Counted from the first letter of the stretch, positions 51,460 to 60,653 are shown. The stretch: 64,000 bases of DNA from Eubacteriales bacterium (GCA_030539335.1 JAUNSG010000006.1:62001-126000), one strand, 5' to 3'. Notes: generated by a model not told the origin, from the letters alone. Made by a program: numbers and translations.

Positions 51460-51499
51460 ATAAAATTCACAGTTTGAAAATATTTTTTCGTTTCCCCTC

Positions 51500-51528
51500 T
51501 TGTATTTTCGATCATTTTCACTTATACT
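51500..51528 (+). promoter_or_regulatory. Candidate promoter of the XRE regulator gene
   Basis: TTGTAT (51500-51505) is 17 nt from TATACT (51523-51528), about 65 nt before the start codon. Confidence 0.45.
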
Positions 51529-51594
51529 GTATATGGGGAAGATTTTTAAATATTATTTATATTCCATCTCGTAACCAAAAAGGAGTAGGTTCGA

Positions 51595-52101
51595 ATGACG
51601 TTTGCTGAACGGCTTCACTCCATCCGCCTTGCCCGCGGACTCAAACAAAAGGAAGTGGCTGCGGCCATCGGTATCAGTGAATCCAATTGCAGCATGTACG
51701 AGCATGGCACGCGCGAGCCCGGTCTTTCCAAACTCGTCGATCTGGCCCGTGTGCTGGATGTATCCACTGACTATTTGCTCGGCATTTCTCCAAATAATTC
51801 CAAAATATCAAAATGTGCTGCAACTTTTTCGCATTTTTCCGAGAAGGAACTCGAACAGCTCTGCATCGTTTTCAGCGAAGCCTTTCCCATTCCCCCTTCG
51901 CTGCTGCTGCAGATTCTTTTGCTGTATGTCAACCAAACAAAAACCGTACGTTGTGATGTGGTGGATCATCTTCTGAAGACCAACGCGGCCAATGATCCTC
52001 TCATGCCATCTATCCTGCCGCAGCCCGATCTGACACGGATCCAGTGTGCTCTGGATCTCTTCCGTTCCTATCACGCTTCCCTTTCGGAAGACGGAACCTG
52101 A
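51595..52101 (+). CDS. XRE-family helix-turn-helix transcriptional regulator
   Basis: The 168 residues begin with a Cro/C1-type helix-turn-helix (about 5-60): LHSIRLARGLKQKEVAAAIG, ISESNCSMYEHGTREP and LVDLARVLDVSTDYLLG. The remaining 100 residues are a helical domain of unknown function (FSEKELEQLCIVFSEAFPIP). AAGGAGTAGG precedes the ATG. Its target is not known; it stands alone between the CoA-transferase and ridA, with an unassigned minus-strand unit upstream that it could control. Confidence 0.9.
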   Translation: MTFAERLHSIRLARGLKQKEVAAAIGISESNCSMYEHGTREPGLSKLVDLARVLDVSTDYLLGISPNNSKISKCAATFSHFSEKELEQLCIVFSEAFPIPPSLLLQILLLYVNQTKTVRCDVVDHLLKTNAANDPLMPSILPQPDLTRIQCALDLFRSYHASLSEDGT

Positions 52102-52119
52102 ATATTGTTTTTCCGCAAA

Positions 52120-52151
52120 AAGTCCTCTGCATCCTGCGATGCAGAGGACTT
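52120..52151. terminator. Bidirectional terminator between the XRE gene and ridA
   Basis: A perfect 14-bp stem (52120-52133 with 52138-52151) has a 4-nt loop. On the minus strand TTTTTGC runs off the stem for ridA; on the plus strand a weaker TACTCTTT follows. Confidence 0.8.
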
Positions 52152-52188
52152 TACTCTTTGTGAATTTATTCACTTGCGGCAAACACGC

Positions 52189-52566
52189 TTACTTGACGCA
52201 AATGGTTTCTACTTCCAGCTTCGCGCCCTTTGGCAGGCCAGCCACCGCAAAGCAGGAACGGGCCGGAGCCGCCTCCGGGAAATACTTGCCGTACACCGCA
52301 TTGAATGCCGCGAAATCGCCCAGATCAGCGAGGAAACAGGTCGTCTTGACGACATGGGAGAAGTCGAGTCCTGCCTCTTCCAGAATTGCCGCGATGTTCT
52401 TCATAACCTGCTCTGCCTGTCCTTCGATCGTGTCCGCCGTGATCTCACCGGTTGCCGGATCGATCGGGATCTGACCAGAGGTAAAGACAAAACGGTCGGT
52501 TTCGATTGCCTGGGAGTACGGGCCGATTGCAGCCGGCGCCTTGGATGTGGAAATGACCTTTTTCAT
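52189..52566 (-). CDS. ridA: RidA-family reactive intermediate (enamine/imine) deaminase
   Basis: RidA hydrolyses 2-aminoacrylate and related reactive enamines made by PLP enzymes. The 125-residue YjgF/YER057c/UK114 protein has the A-I-G-P-Y-S-Q-A-I start, F-T-S-G-Q-I-P-I-D-P, VVKTTCFLADLGDFAAFNAVYGKYF and the C-terminal A-R-S-C-F-A-V-A-G-L-P-K-G-A segment with the conserved Arg and Glu (L-E-V-E). A GGAG precedes the ATG. It follows typA by 18 nt and probably shares its mRNA. Confidence 0.96.
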   Translation of the reverse strand: MKKVISTSKAPAAIGPYSQAIETDRFVFTSGQIPIDPATGEITADTIEGQAEQVMKNIAAILEEAGLDFSHVVKTTCFLADLGDFAAFNAVYGKYFPEAAPARSCFAVAGLPKGAKLEVETICVK

Positions 52567-52584
52567 AGCAGTTCGCTCCTTTTC

Positions 52585-54405
52585 TTATTTGTGTGCTTTC
52601 AGCTTTTTCATACGTTCGGTGTTGGACAGAATCGACTTGCGCATCCGGACGCTCTTCGGGGTGATCTCAATCAGCTCATCCTCACCAATGAACTCCAGCG
52701 CCTCTTCGATCGACATCACATGCGGCGGAATCAGGCGAAGCGCATCGTCCGAGCCGGATGCACGGGTGTTGGTCAACTGCTTTTTCTTGCAGACATTGAC
52801 CGCCATGTCCTCATTCTTCGGCGAAACACCGATGATCATGCCCTCATAGACCTCTGTACCCGCGCCTATAAACAGGGTTCCGCGCTCCTGCGCATTGAAC
52901 AGACCGTAGGTGACTGCGGTACCGGTCTCAAACGCGATCAGAGAGCCGGTCGCACGCTTGCTGATCTCGCCCTTGTACGGCTGATATTCGTAGAATACCG
53001 AGCTCATGACGCCCTCACCACGGGTATCGGTCAGGAATTCGGTCTTATAGCCGAACAGGCCGCGTGCCGGAATCAGGAATTCCACACGCATACGGTCGCC
53101 CTGCGGCGCCATATGCTGCAGCTCACCACGACGTGCGCCCATCTTTTCCATGACGGAACCGAGACACTCCGCCGGGACATCGGCCACCATGCGTTCCATC
53201 GGTTCATAGGTCTTGCCATCGATCTGCTTGAACAGGGCCCGTGGCGCACCGACCTGGAATTCATAGCCCTCACGGCGCAGAGTCTCGATCAGGATCGACA
53301 AGTGCATCTCACCGCGTCCGGCAACCCGGAAGGTATCCGTCGTCTCCGTCTCGTGTACACGCAGGGAAACGTCCTTGAGCAGCTCCCGATGCAGGCGCTC
53401 ACGAATCTGACGGGAGGTGACAAATTTGCCCTCGCGTCCGGCGAACGGCGAGTTATTGACGGAGAAATACATTTCCACCGTCGGCTCAGAAATCTTGACA
53501 AACGGCAGCGGCTCAATCTGCGTCGGGGAGCACAGCGTATCGCCAATCGTGACGTTCTCGATACCGGAGACACAGACAATATCGCCGGCGGCAATCTCTT
53601 CAATCGGGGTATGACCCAGGCTGTCGATGGTGTACATCGAGACCGCCTTTGCCTTATACGGCTCATTGTGACGATTGTAGTTGCAGACCATCAGCTCCTG
53701 GCCGACATGCATCCGGCCACGCTCTACACGGCCGATCGCAATGCGTCCGACGTAATCGTTGTAGTCGATGGAAGAAACCAGCATTTGCAGTTCGCCGTCC
53801 GGATTGACATGCGGAGCCGGGATGTGGGACAGAATGGTTTCAAACAGCGGGGTAAGATCCTCACCGAGCTGATTCGGCGACGTGGAAGCCGTGCCGTCGC
53901 GTCCAGAACAGTACAGAATCGGGCTGTCCAACTGCTCATCCGACGCATCCAGCGTCAGGAGCAGCTCCAAGACCTCATCGCCGACATCGCCCAGGCGGGC
54001 ATCCGGACGATCGATCTTATTGACAACAATGATGATCTTATGTCCAAATTCCAATGCCTTCTGCAAAACGAACCGCGTCTGCGGCATCGGTCCCTCAAAG
54101 GCATCAACCAGCAGGATAACACCATCCACCATCTTCAGGATGCGCTCTACCTCACCGGAAAAGTCCGCATGGCCCGGGGTATCAACAATATTGATCTTGG
54201 TATCCTTATAATGCACAGACGTATTCTTTGCCAGAATCGTAATGCCGCGCTCTCGCTCCAGATCATTGCTGTCCATGACACGATCCTCCACAACCTGATT
54301 GGTACGGAAGGCACCGCCCTGCTTGAGCATCTGGTCAACCAACGTCGTCTTACCATGGTCAACGTGTGCGATAATGGCAATGTTTCTCAAATCTTCTCGA
54401 ATCAT
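52585..54405 (-). CDS. typA: Ribosome-associated GTPase TypA/BipA
   Basis: TypA is an EF-G-like translational GTPase that binds the ribosome under stress and helps 50S assembly at low temperature. The 606 residues contain G1 AHVDHGKTT, the switch I R-E-R-G-I-T, G3 D-T-P-G-H-A-D-F, G4 N-K-I-D, then domains II, III and V. The BipA-specific C-terminal domain has ARGLFGYKTEFLTDTRGEG. I used the ATG at 54405, 5 nt from GGAGG; an ATG four codons upstream overlaps that ribosome-binding site. It has its own promoter. Confidence 0.97.
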   Translation of the reverse strand: MIREDLRNIAIIAHVDHGKTTLVDQMLKQGGAFRTNQVVEDRVMDSNDLERERGITILAKNTSVHYKDTKINIVDTPGHADFSGEVERILKMVDGVILLVDAFEGPMPQTRFVLQKALEFGHKIIIVVNKIDRPDARLGDVGDEVLELLLTLDASDEQLDSPILYCSGRDGTASTSPNQLGEDLTPLFETILSHIPAPHVNPDGELQMLVSSIDYNDYVGRIAIGRVERGRMHVGQELMVCNYNRHNEPYKAKAVSMYTIDSLGHTPIEEIAAGDIVCVSGIENVTIGDTLCSPTQIEPLPFVKISEPTVEMYFSVNNSPFAGREGKFVTSRQIRERLHRELLKDVSLRVHETETTDTFRVAGRGEMHLSILIETLRREGYEFQVGAPRALFKQIDGKTYEPMERMVADVPAECLGSVMEKMGARRGELQHMAPQGDRMRVEFLIPARGLFGYKTEFLTDTRGEGVMSSVFYEYQPYKGEISKRATGSLIAFETGTAVTYGLFNAQERGTLFIGAGTEVYEGMIIGVSPKNEDMAVNVCKKKQLTNTRASGSDDALRLIPPHVMSIEEALEFIGEDELIEITPKSVRMRKSILSNTERMKKLKAHK

Positions 54406-54449
54406 ATTATCCTCCAAAATGGAATGATTTCTATTTTTTACTCTTTCTT

Positions 54450-54478
54450 AGTATACGCTTTGTCCGGCTGGTTTTCCA
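54450..54478 (-). promoter_or_regulatory. Candidate promoter of typA-ridA
   Basis: On the minus strand TGGAAA (54473-54478) is 17 nt from TATACT (54450-54455), 45 nt before the typA start codon. Confidence 0.5.
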
Positions 54479-54613
54479 TTTCTGTTATAGTCAAAAATCC
54501 TGCCAATTTCCCCTGATTTTTCAGATGTTTTTTCGCATTCTAACAAAAATCAGGAACATTTTTGTCATTCCGGAATCCAATAAATTTTTTATGAAAATAT
54601 TTTGATTTTTCTC

Positions 54614-54641
54614 TTGACTTTTTTTCTATTCCGAGTATAAT
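54614..54641 (+). promoter_or_regulatory. Promoter of tRNA-Gln
   Basis: TTGACT (54614-54619) is 16 nt from a perfect TATAAT (54636-54641), about 43 nt before the mature tRNA 5' end. Confidence 0.8.
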
Positions 54642-54684
54642 AGTTATTGTTGTCACACGAAAGACAACGAAAACAAAAAATATT

Positions 54685-54758
54685 GCCGAATTGTGTAAGG
54701 GTAGCACGACAGACTCTGACTCTGTTTGTGAGGGTTCGAATCCTTCTTCGGCAACCAC
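54685..54758 (+). tRNA. tRNA-Gln (anticodon CTG)
   Basis: The 74-nt cloverleaf includes an encoded CCA end. The acceptor stem is TGCCGAA/TTCGGCA, the D arm GTGT...GCAC, the anticodon stem ACAGA/TCTGT with loop CTCTGAC (anticodon CTG after U33), and the T arm GAGGG-TTCGAAT-CCTTC. All stems pair with only wobble exceptions (G-U in the D and T stems). It reads CAG codons. It is monocistronic, with its own promoter and terminator, between typA and the glucuronate operon. Confidence 0.97.
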
Positions 54759-54763
54759 TTTTA

Positions 54764-54797
54764 ACCCGCTGAGATCAACGATTTCAGCGGGTTTTTG
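54764..54797 (+). terminator. Intrinsic terminator of tRNA-Gln
   Basis: AACCCGCTGA pairs with TCAGCGGGTT around a short ATC/GAT inner stem, followed by TTTTT. It lies 6 nt past the CCA end. Confidence 0.88.
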
Positions 54798-54868
54798 CAT
54801 TTCAAAATAAATTTTTATGACATTGATTTTTGTCCACACTACTGCCAGAACGGGAAAACAAGGCAGGA

Positions 54869-55891
54869 TTACCTCTGCACCCGTCCGGAGCCGTCGCCGC
54901 CGGACAGCTTCTCCACCTCGGAAACCGTGACTAAATTATAATCGCCCTCAATGGAATGCTTGAGCGCCGAAGCCGCCACCGCAAATTCCACCGCATCCTG
55001 CGTAGATTTGCCATTCAGCAGCGCGTAAATCAAGCCGCCGCCAAAGGAATCCCCGCCGCCGACACGATCAACGATCCGCAGATGGTATTCCTTCGAAAAG
55101 CAATACTTCTCCCCATCATACAGCATTGCCGCCCAATCGTTATCGCTGGCAGAAATCGAGGTGCGCAGCGTAATCGCCACCTTCTCAAACCCGAACCGAT
55201 CCGCAAGCTGCTTGGCTACCGACCGATAGCCCTCCTTGTCCAGTTTTCCGCCATAAATATCCGTGTTCTCCGCCTCTATTCCAAAGACATCTTTGGCATC
55301 TTCCTCATTGGAAATGCAGACATCGACATACTGGCACAAATCGGTCATCACGGCGCGTGCTTCGTCACGGGTCCAGAGCTTGCCGCGGTAGTTCAGATCA
55401 CAGGAAATCTTCACACCCTTTGCCTTTGCTGCCCTGCACGCCTCACGGCAAATAGCAACGACATTTGCGCCGAGCGCCGGGGTGATTCCAGTAAAGTGGA
55501 ACCACTCTGCGCCCGCAAAGATTGTATCCCAATCAAAATCGGACGCAGAGGCATCCTGAATGGAGGAATGGGCACGATCGTAAATACAAACCGATCCGCG
55601 CTGGGAAGCTCCCTTTTCCAAATAATAAATCCCCACACGATCCCCGCCACGGACAATCTGGCTCGTGTCCACACCGTAGCGGCGCAGGCTATTGACCGCC
55701 GCCTGACCAATCGCATGTTCCGGCAATTTGGTGACAAATGCGACATCCATGCCATAATTGGCCAGTGAAACCGCAACATTCGCCTCCCCGCCGCCAAAGG
55801 TCGCCTGCATCCGGTCATTCTGAAAGAACCGATCGTAGCCATTCGGCGCCAGTCGCAGCATGATTTCCCCAAATGTGATAACCTTAGCCAT
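54869..55891 (-). CDS. kdgK: 2-keto-3-deoxygluconate kinase (PfkB family)
   Basis: KdgK converts KDG to KDPG, the substrate of the aldolase encoded just before it. The 340-residue ribokinase-family enzyme has the G-E-I-M-L-R-L-A start, F-G-G-G-E-A-N-V-A-V-S-L-A, SCDLNYRGKLW and the C-terminal D-R-V-G-G-G-D-S-F-G-G-G anion hole with the catalytic Asp. GGAGG precedes the ATG, which lies inside the 3' end of eda (8-nt overlap). It is the last gene of the glucuronide operon. Confidence 0.93.
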   Translation of the reverse strand: MAKVITFGEIMLRLAPNGYDRFFQNDRMQATFGGGEANVAVSLANYGMDVAFVTKLPEHAIGQAAVNSLRRYGVDTSQIVRGGDRVGIYYLEKGASQRGSVCIYDRAHSSIQDASASDFDWDTIFAGAEWFHFTGITPALGANVVAICREACRAAKAKGVKISCDLNYRGKLWTRDEARAVMTDLCQYVDVCISNEEDAKDVFGIEAENTDIYGGKLDKEGYRSVAKQLADRFGFEKVAITLRTSISASDNDWAAMLYDGEKYCFSKEYHLRIVDRVGGGDSFGGGLIYALLNGKSTQDAVEFAVAASALKHSIEGDYNLVTVSEVEKLSGGDGSGRVQR

Positions 55892-56528
55892 TGCGCGCCT
55901 CCTTTACGATCTCGCGGGATTTCCGGCACAGTTCCGTGATCTCCTCCCACTTCTGCTTGTCGATCAAATCCGCAGTGACCATATATGATCCACCGCACGC
56001 CGCAATAACCGGACAGGAGATGTATTCCTTCAAATTTTTCAGGCAGATACCTCCAGTCGGCATGACTTGGAACATTGGGAACGGAGCATGCATGGACTTT
56101 ATCTTTTCCAAACCGCCGGACTGCTCTGCCGGGAAAAATTTCAGCACTTCCAGCCCAAACTTCAGCGCCTGATGATAGTCCGTCGGTGTCGTACATCCCG
56201 GATAAATCGGAATATCCTTTTTCTGCGCATACGACACCAGTCCCGGATCGAAGCCGGGGGTGACGATAAACTGTGCACCGGCCTCCATGGCTTCGTCGAT
56301 CTGTGCGGTCGTGGTGACCGTCCCCGCACCGACGATCATATCCGGCCGCGCTTCCTTCATCAGCCGGATCGCACAAGGGGCGCCCGCCGCACGGAAAGTG
56401 ACCTCTGCCACCGGAACACCGCCTTCACACAGCGCGTTTGCCAGCGGCACGGCATCACGCTCCGGATGATTCAGCTTGATCACAGGGACAATACCGATCT
56501 CCGAGATTTTCTGATTCATTGCCTTCAT
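55884..56528 (-). CDS. eda: 2-keto-3-deoxy-6-phosphogluconate (KDPG) aldolase
   Basis: Eda splits KDPG to pyruvate and glyceraldehyde-3-phosphate. The 214-residue class I aldolase has I-V-P-V-I-K, the Glu motif V-A-E-V-T-F-R, VGAGTVTTTAQIDEAMEAGAQF with F-I-V-T-P-G-F-D, and the Schiff-base Lys in V-L-K-F-F-P-A-E-Q. It continues with the P-T-G-G-I phosphate site and AACGGSYMV. The first block reads IKLNHPERDA where R-x-x is usual. AGGAGG is 8 nt before the ATG at 56528; a GTG upstream is less likely. Confidence 0.95.
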   Translation of the reverse strand: MKAMNQKISEIGIVPVIKLNHPERDAVPLANALCEGGVPVAEVTFRAAGAPCAIRLMKEARPDMIVGAGTVTTTAQIDEAMEAGAQFIVTPGFDPGLVSYAQKKDIPIYPGCTTPTDYHQALKFGLEVLKFFPAEQSGGLEKIKSMHAPFPMFQVMPTGGICLKNLKEYISCPVIAACGGSYMVTADLIDKQKWEEITELCRKSREIVKEARNG

Positions 56529-56548
56529 AATCTGTTCCCTCCTATCGA

Positions 56549-58135
56549 TCACCGGACATACTTCCGGAGTGTCGCGCGAACCGCGCCCGGCCCGGTCATC
56601 AGCTCTCTAAAATAACCGATCACGGTTTCCGCCAAGCCGCATTCGCACAAATCAACCGCAAAAAGCGACGCATCCGACAGAATCGGCCGCAGCTGCGCTG
56701 CATCGATTTCTTCCCCCAACACGATGCCGTTCAGCTTTTCCTGCATTGTCGGGAGCAGCGGATCGGGGCTGATTTCCATAGGATCTCCCTCATCATCCAC
56801 GCCAATCAAATAACGCAGCCAGCCTGCGAGAACCAATGGAATGAGTTTGAGTTCCGATACTTCATGCTTTGGCGACGCAAGATATTCCCGGATGGTCTCC
56901 CCAAAGCGGATGGACAGCTTCTGCGAGGTGTCCGTCGCGATGCGCTGCGGTGTGTCCGGCAAAAACGGATTGGGGAAACGCACGGTCAGCACTTCATCCA
57001 AAAACTTCTCCGGATCGATGACGCCCGGATCCACAACAACCGGCATCCCTTCCCGACGACTCATCCGCTCAACAAACGCGCTCATCTCCGGATCCTTCAT
57101 TTCCTCTGCAATCGACGTGTATCCCAGAAGGCAGCCATAGACGGCCAGGCAGGTATGCAGCGGGTTCAAGCAGGTACACACCTTCATCTTCTCCACCTTA
57201 TTGACGGTACCCCGCGTCGTGAGGATGACACCAGCCTCTTCCAGCGGCGGCCTTCCGTTCGGAAATCTATCCTCGATGACCAGATACTGTGTCTTCTCCG
57301 CATTGACAAAGGGCGCCGTATAGGTATGCTTTGCCGTGGTAAACGGTCGAATCCCCTCCAAGCCATCCTCAAGGAGCTGCTGTTCCACAAGCGGATGCGG
57401 ACGCGGCGTGATCTTGTCGATCATGCTCCACGGGAATGCGATGTCCTTTTCCAGATACGCATAGTCCTCCGCAGAAATCGTGCCGTTATCCCGCCATGCC
57501 CCGGCGATCTCCATCACCGCCGTCCGAAGCCTTTCGCCGTTATGAGAGCAGTTATCCATGCTGACCAGCGCCAGCGGTGCACCACAGGCCTGCTTTCTGC
57601 CGAGGCACATCGCCGTCAGCTGTGCCAGAAAGGACTGACAGCCCTCCGGGCCGTTTTCCATGTCCTCGGCGACCGCCGGAAGCAGCTCCTGCTTCGCATC
57701 GCGCAGAGAATACCCCTTCTCTGTAATCGTGAACGACACCATCTGAAGCGACGGTTTCCGGAAGATTTCCGCAATCTGCGCAAAATCCTGCCGCATGGTC
57801 AGGCTGTCCGCCATCGAGCCGACGACCTCCTTGTCCAGCCTGCCATCGGCATTCAGCGTGACCGCGATGGTCAGGTTATCATATGGGCGGAAGCACCTTG
57901 TGATGACCTCATCATCATAGCTCTCACAGCAGAGGATCCCCGTGTCCATTTTCCCCTGCTCAATCAATCTCTGACACAAAACCGCCGGAAAGATCCGAAA
58001 GATGTTGCCGGGACCGAAATGCAGCCACTGCGGCCTTTGTTTGGTCTGTTCCGCAATCACAGCCGGGTCAAAGTGCGGAAGATGATAGCCTCTCCACGCC
58101 TCTTTTTCCCGAATGGATTCCAATGAAAGTTTCAT
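56549..58135 (-). CDS. uxuB: Fructuronate reductase / D-mannonate oxidoreductase (mannitol dehydrogenase family)
   Basis: UxuB reduces D-fructuronate to D-mannonate with NADH. The 528-residue long-chain mannitol dehydrogenase has the N-terminal W-L-H-F-G-P-G-N-I-F-R nucleotide-binding segment, a VSMDNCSHNGERLRTAV block and the catalytic Lys helix near K-V-C-T-C-L-N-P-L-H-T. The late KHEVSELKLIPLVLAGWLRY segment closes the domain. Within the family altronate and mannitol enzymes look alike; the adjacent uxuA supports mannonate. Its ATG overlaps the uxaC stop by 4 nt (ATGA). Confidence 0.92.
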   Translation of the reverse strand: MKLSLESIREKEAWRGYHLPHFDPAVIAEQTKQRPQWLHFGPGNIFRIFPAVLCQRLIEQGKMDTGILCCESYDDEVITRCFRPYDNLTIAVTLNADGRLDKEVVGSMADSLTMRQDFAQIAEIFRKPSLQMVSFTITEKGYSLRDAKQELLPAVAEDMENGPEGCQSFLAQLTAMCLGRKQACGAPLALVSMDNCSHNGERLRTAVMEIAGAWRDNGTISAEDYAYLEKDIAFPWSMIDKITPRPHPLVEQQLLEDGLEGIRPFTTAKHTYTAPFVNAEKTQYLVIEDRFPNGRPPLEEAGVILTTRGTVNKVEKMKVCTCLNPLHTCLAVYGCLLGYTSIAEEMKDPEMSAFVERMSRREGMPVVVDPGVIDPEKFLDEVLTVRFPNPFLPDTPQRIATDTSQKLSIRFGETIREYLASPKHEVSELKLIPLVLAGWLRYLIGVDDEGDPMEISPDPLLPTMQEKLNGIVLGEEIDAAQLRPILSDASLFAVDLCECGLAETVIGYFRELMTGPGAVRATLRKYVR

Positions 58136-59556
58136 CCGTTTCCCCTTTCCCCTGTTTCCACACCGAACCGGAAGAATTCGTTTGTATTGTGATAGCACAC
58201 ATCGGCGACCAGCTGTTCCAACTGCTTTTTGTCGTTCGGATACTGGCCGCTCTCCACCCATTCGCCCAGCAGCTCACACAGAATACGGCGGAAATATTCA
58301 TGCCGCGTGTAGCTGAGGAACGAACGCGAGTCAGTCAGCATCCCGACAAAACGGCCAAATACGCCATTGCAGGCCAGGTCGGTCAACTGCTGCCGCATAC
58401 CAGGACGGCTGTCATTGAACCACCACGCGCTTCCCTGCTGGATTTTACCGGCGATGCCGCCGCCCTGAAAGCACGCCATTATCGTCGCAATCGCGGTGTT
58501 GTCCGCCGGATTGAGCGAGTACAGGACGACCTTGGGCAGCCCGCTGTTCTCTGCAAATGCATTCAGCAGTGGCGCAACATTTTCCACGCCCGACCGGCTG
58601 TTGACCGCGTCGTAGCCTGTATCCGGCCCAAGCGCTGCAAACTGCGGCTTGTTGTTGTCGCGCAGGCAGCCAAAGTGGATCTGCATGACCCAGTTTTTCT
58701 CGGTGTACTTTTTTGCACAGGCAATCGTAACGATTGTTTTATAAGCATCCGCCATATCTTTGGACGGTGTCTTTCCGTCCATCGCCAGCGCAAATGCTTC
58801 TCTGGCCTTTTTGGCATCCGGCTCGGCATACATGCAAGTATCCAGTCCATGGTCGGCGCACAGGCACCCCTTTGTGCCGAAATAGTCCATGCGCTCTCCC
58901 AGCGCCGCCGCGACATCCTCCGCGCCCGTCAGCTCCCTTCCGACTGTGTCCGAGAGCCTCCGGATGTAGTCTGCAAATCCCACCTTCTCGATATGGATCG
59001 CCTTATCCGGACGGAATGCCGGAAGCACCTGGATGGAAAATGTGGAATCCCGTGCGATCCGGTCATGCCAGTGCAGATCGTCGACCGGGTCATCCGTTGT
59101 GCAGATTGCCTTCACGCGGAATTTCTCCATCAGCGTCCGGGCGGAATAGCCTTTGAGGATTTCGTTGCACCGGTCATAGACGGCATCCGCATTGTCGGCG
59201 TTCAGCGGCTCTGTAATGCCGAAGACGCGCTGAAGCTCCAGATGACTCCAGTGGTACAGTGGGCTGCCGATAAGCTGTGGCATGACTGCCGCAAATGCCC
59301 GAAATTTCTCGCGGTCGGATGCCGTTCCGGTTACCTTGTCCTCCGTGGCGCCGCCTGCGCGCATCACACGCCATTTATAATGATCGCCGCCCAGCCAGAT
59401 CTGTGAAATGGTCTCGAATTTGTGGTCTTCCGCAATCTCCTGCGGGTCAATGTGGCAATGGTAATCAAGGATCGGAAGAGGCTCCGCGACGGTGTGGTAC
59501 AGCCACTTCGCGGTTCCGGTGGACAGCAGAAAATCGGCATCCATAAACTCACGCAT
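58132..59556 (-). CDS. uxaC: Uronate isomerase (glucuronate isomerase)
   Basis: UxaC interconverts D-glucuronate and D-fructuronate (and galacturonate and tagaturonate). The 474-residue amidohydrolase-fold protein starts MREFMDADFLLSTGTAKWLY and has D-Y-H-C-H-I-D-P (metal-binding His pair), Y-H-W-S-H-L-E-L-Q-R-V-F-G-I, TTDDPVDDLHWH, and the late Q-I-H-F-G-C-L-R-D-N-N and FLSYTRHEYFRRILCELLG segments. Its start overlaps the uxuA stop codon by 1 nt (TAATG), which shows tight translational coupling. Confidence 0.96.
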   Translation of the reverse strand: MREFMDADFLLSTGTAKWLYHTVAEPLPILDYHCHIDPQEIAEDHKFETISQIWLGGDHYKWRVMRAGGATEDKVTGTASDREKFRAFAAVMPQLIGSPLYHWSHLELQRVFGITEPLNADNADAVYDRCNEILKGYSARTLMEKFRVKAICTTDDPVDDLHWHDRIARDSTFSIQVLPAFRPDKAIHIEKVGFADYIRRLSDTVGRELTGAEDVAAALGERMDYFGTKGCLCADHGLDTCMYAEPDAKKAREAFALAMDGKTPSKDMADAYKTIVTIACAKKYTEKNWVMQIHFGCLRDNNKPQFAALGPDTGYDAVNSRSGVENVAPLLNAFAENSGLPKVVLYSLNPADNTAIATIMACFQGGGIAGKIQQGSAWWFNDSRPGMRQQLTDLACNGVFGRFVGMLTDSRSFLSYTRHEYFRRILCELLGEWVESGQYPNDKKQLEQLVADVCYHNTNEFFRFGVETGERGNG

Positions 59557-60632
59557 TACGCATCAACCTTTCCTTCGGTTTTCTCCAGCATGTCCCAACA
59601 GCCCCACAGGTACATAATCCCCAGGGCGCGGTCGTACAGCCCATACCCAGGGCGACACCGTTCTCCCCAGATATGGCGTCCATGATCCGGGCGGACGTAT
59701 CCTTTGTAGCCACAATCGTGGTACGCTTTCATGATGTCCAAAATCCCGACATCGCCGTCGCAGTCCCGGTGTGATGCCTCCGTGAAGTCGCCGTTCGGGA
59801 AGTGCTTGACGTTGCGGATATGGGCAAAAGCGATGCGGTCGCAGTAGGTGCGGATGATATCCGCAATATCATTGTCCGGGTTGGCCCCCAGCGAACCGGA
59901 ACACAGGCACAGGCAGTTGTGCGCATCGTTCACCCTGTTCAGGAACCGGCCGATGGATTCCTTGTCCACCAGCAGACGAGGCAGGCCGAAAATATCCCAC
60001 GGCGGATCGTCCGGATGGATCGCCATTTTGATTCCGGTCTCATGGCAGGTCGGCAGAATCGCCTCGAGAAAATCGTACAGGTTCTCCCACAGTTTCTCCT
60101 TGGTGACCGACTGGTACGCTTCGAACAGTTCATCCAGCTTCGCCATGCGCTCCGGCTCCCACCCCGGGAAGGTCATCCCATGCAGGTTTGACAGGATATA
60201 ATCCGCCATCGCCTTATAGTCCCCTTGAATCTTGGACTTCTCATAGAACAATGCTGTGGAGCCATCCCCCATCGGATGGAACAGGTCGGTGCGCGTCCAG
60301 TCAAAGATCGGCATAAAGTTATAGGTGACGACCTTCACTCCGAATTCTGCGAGGTTGCGCAGCGTCGTTTTGTAATTCTCAATATACTTGTCCCGCGTCG
60401 GCAGGCCGATCTTGATATCATCATGGACATTGACGCTCTCGACCACGTCCATGTGGAAGCCCGCTCCCTCAATCTGCCTGCGCGCCTCCTCGATTTCCTC
60501 CACCTCCCAGACCTCGCCCGGCTGCTTATCGTGCAGCGCCCAGACCAGTCCGGTTACCCCCGGAATTTGCCGGATCATCTCCGGCGTGATGCTGTCGTTG
60601 CCCGCACCATACCAGCGGAATGTCATCTTCAT
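59556..60632 (-). CDS. uxuA: Mannonate dehydratase
   Basis: UxuA dehydrates D-mannonate to 2-keto-3-deoxygluconate. The 358-residue TIM-barrel enzyme starts MKMTFRWYGAGNDSITPEMIRQ-like and has the W-A-L-H segment, VTYNFMPIFDWTRTDL, M-A-I-H-P-D-D-P-P-W, L-C-L-C-S-G-S-L-G, H-I-R-N-V-K and V-R-P-D-H-G-R metal/substrate motifs typical of UxuA. GGAGGG precedes the start. It follows the GH2 gene by 21 nt in the operon. Confidence 0.96.
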   Translation of the reverse strand: MKMTFRWYGAGNDSITPEMIRQIPGVTGLVWALHDKQPGEVWEVEEIEEARRQIEGAGFHMDVVESVNVHDDIKIGLPTRDKYIENYKTTLRNLAEFGVKVVTYNFMPIFDWTRTDLFHPMGDGSTALFYEKSKIQGDYKAMADYILSNLHGMTFPGWEPERMAKLDELFEAYQSVTKEKLWENLYDFLEAILPTCHETGIKMAIHPDDPPWDIFGLPRLLVDKESIGRFLNRVNDAHNCLCLCSGSLGANPDNDIADIIRTYCDRIAFAHIRNVKHFPNGDFTEASHRDCDGDVGILDIMKAYHDCGYKGYVRPDHGRHIWGERCRPGYGLYDRALGIMYLWGCWDMLEKTEGKVDA

Positions 60633-60653
60633 AAAAAATCCCTCCCTCGGCCG

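Larger units (their letters stand above)
51156..51594. other. Intergenic region with an unassigned minus-strand transcription unit
   Basis: This 439-nt gap holds two hairpins after the CoA-transferase gene (51170-51254), a minus-strand promoter-like pair (51431-51459) and the XRE-gene promoter (51500-51528). Between 51255 and 51430 the minus strand has one frame open from about 51436 down to a stop near 51203 (roughly 75 codons). It reads as a plausible helical polypeptide (with STERVREKLAVCYNSGETE) but has no ATG, GTG or TTG before that segment. It could be a small RNA, a gene remnant, or a short gene with an unusual start. Confidence 0.5.

Noticed and set aside
52105-54516. Plus-strand open frame of 803 codons
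   Set aside because: Antisense of ridA and typA, both of which are unmistakable; no domain in the shadow frame.
54540-54839. Minus-strand 99-codon open frame containing A-E-E-G-F-E-P-S-Q-T-E-S-E-S-V-V-L-P-L
   Set aside because: This is the antisense of tRNA-Gln. The E-E-G-F-E-P-S string is a well-known artefact of translating the complement of a tRNA T-arm.
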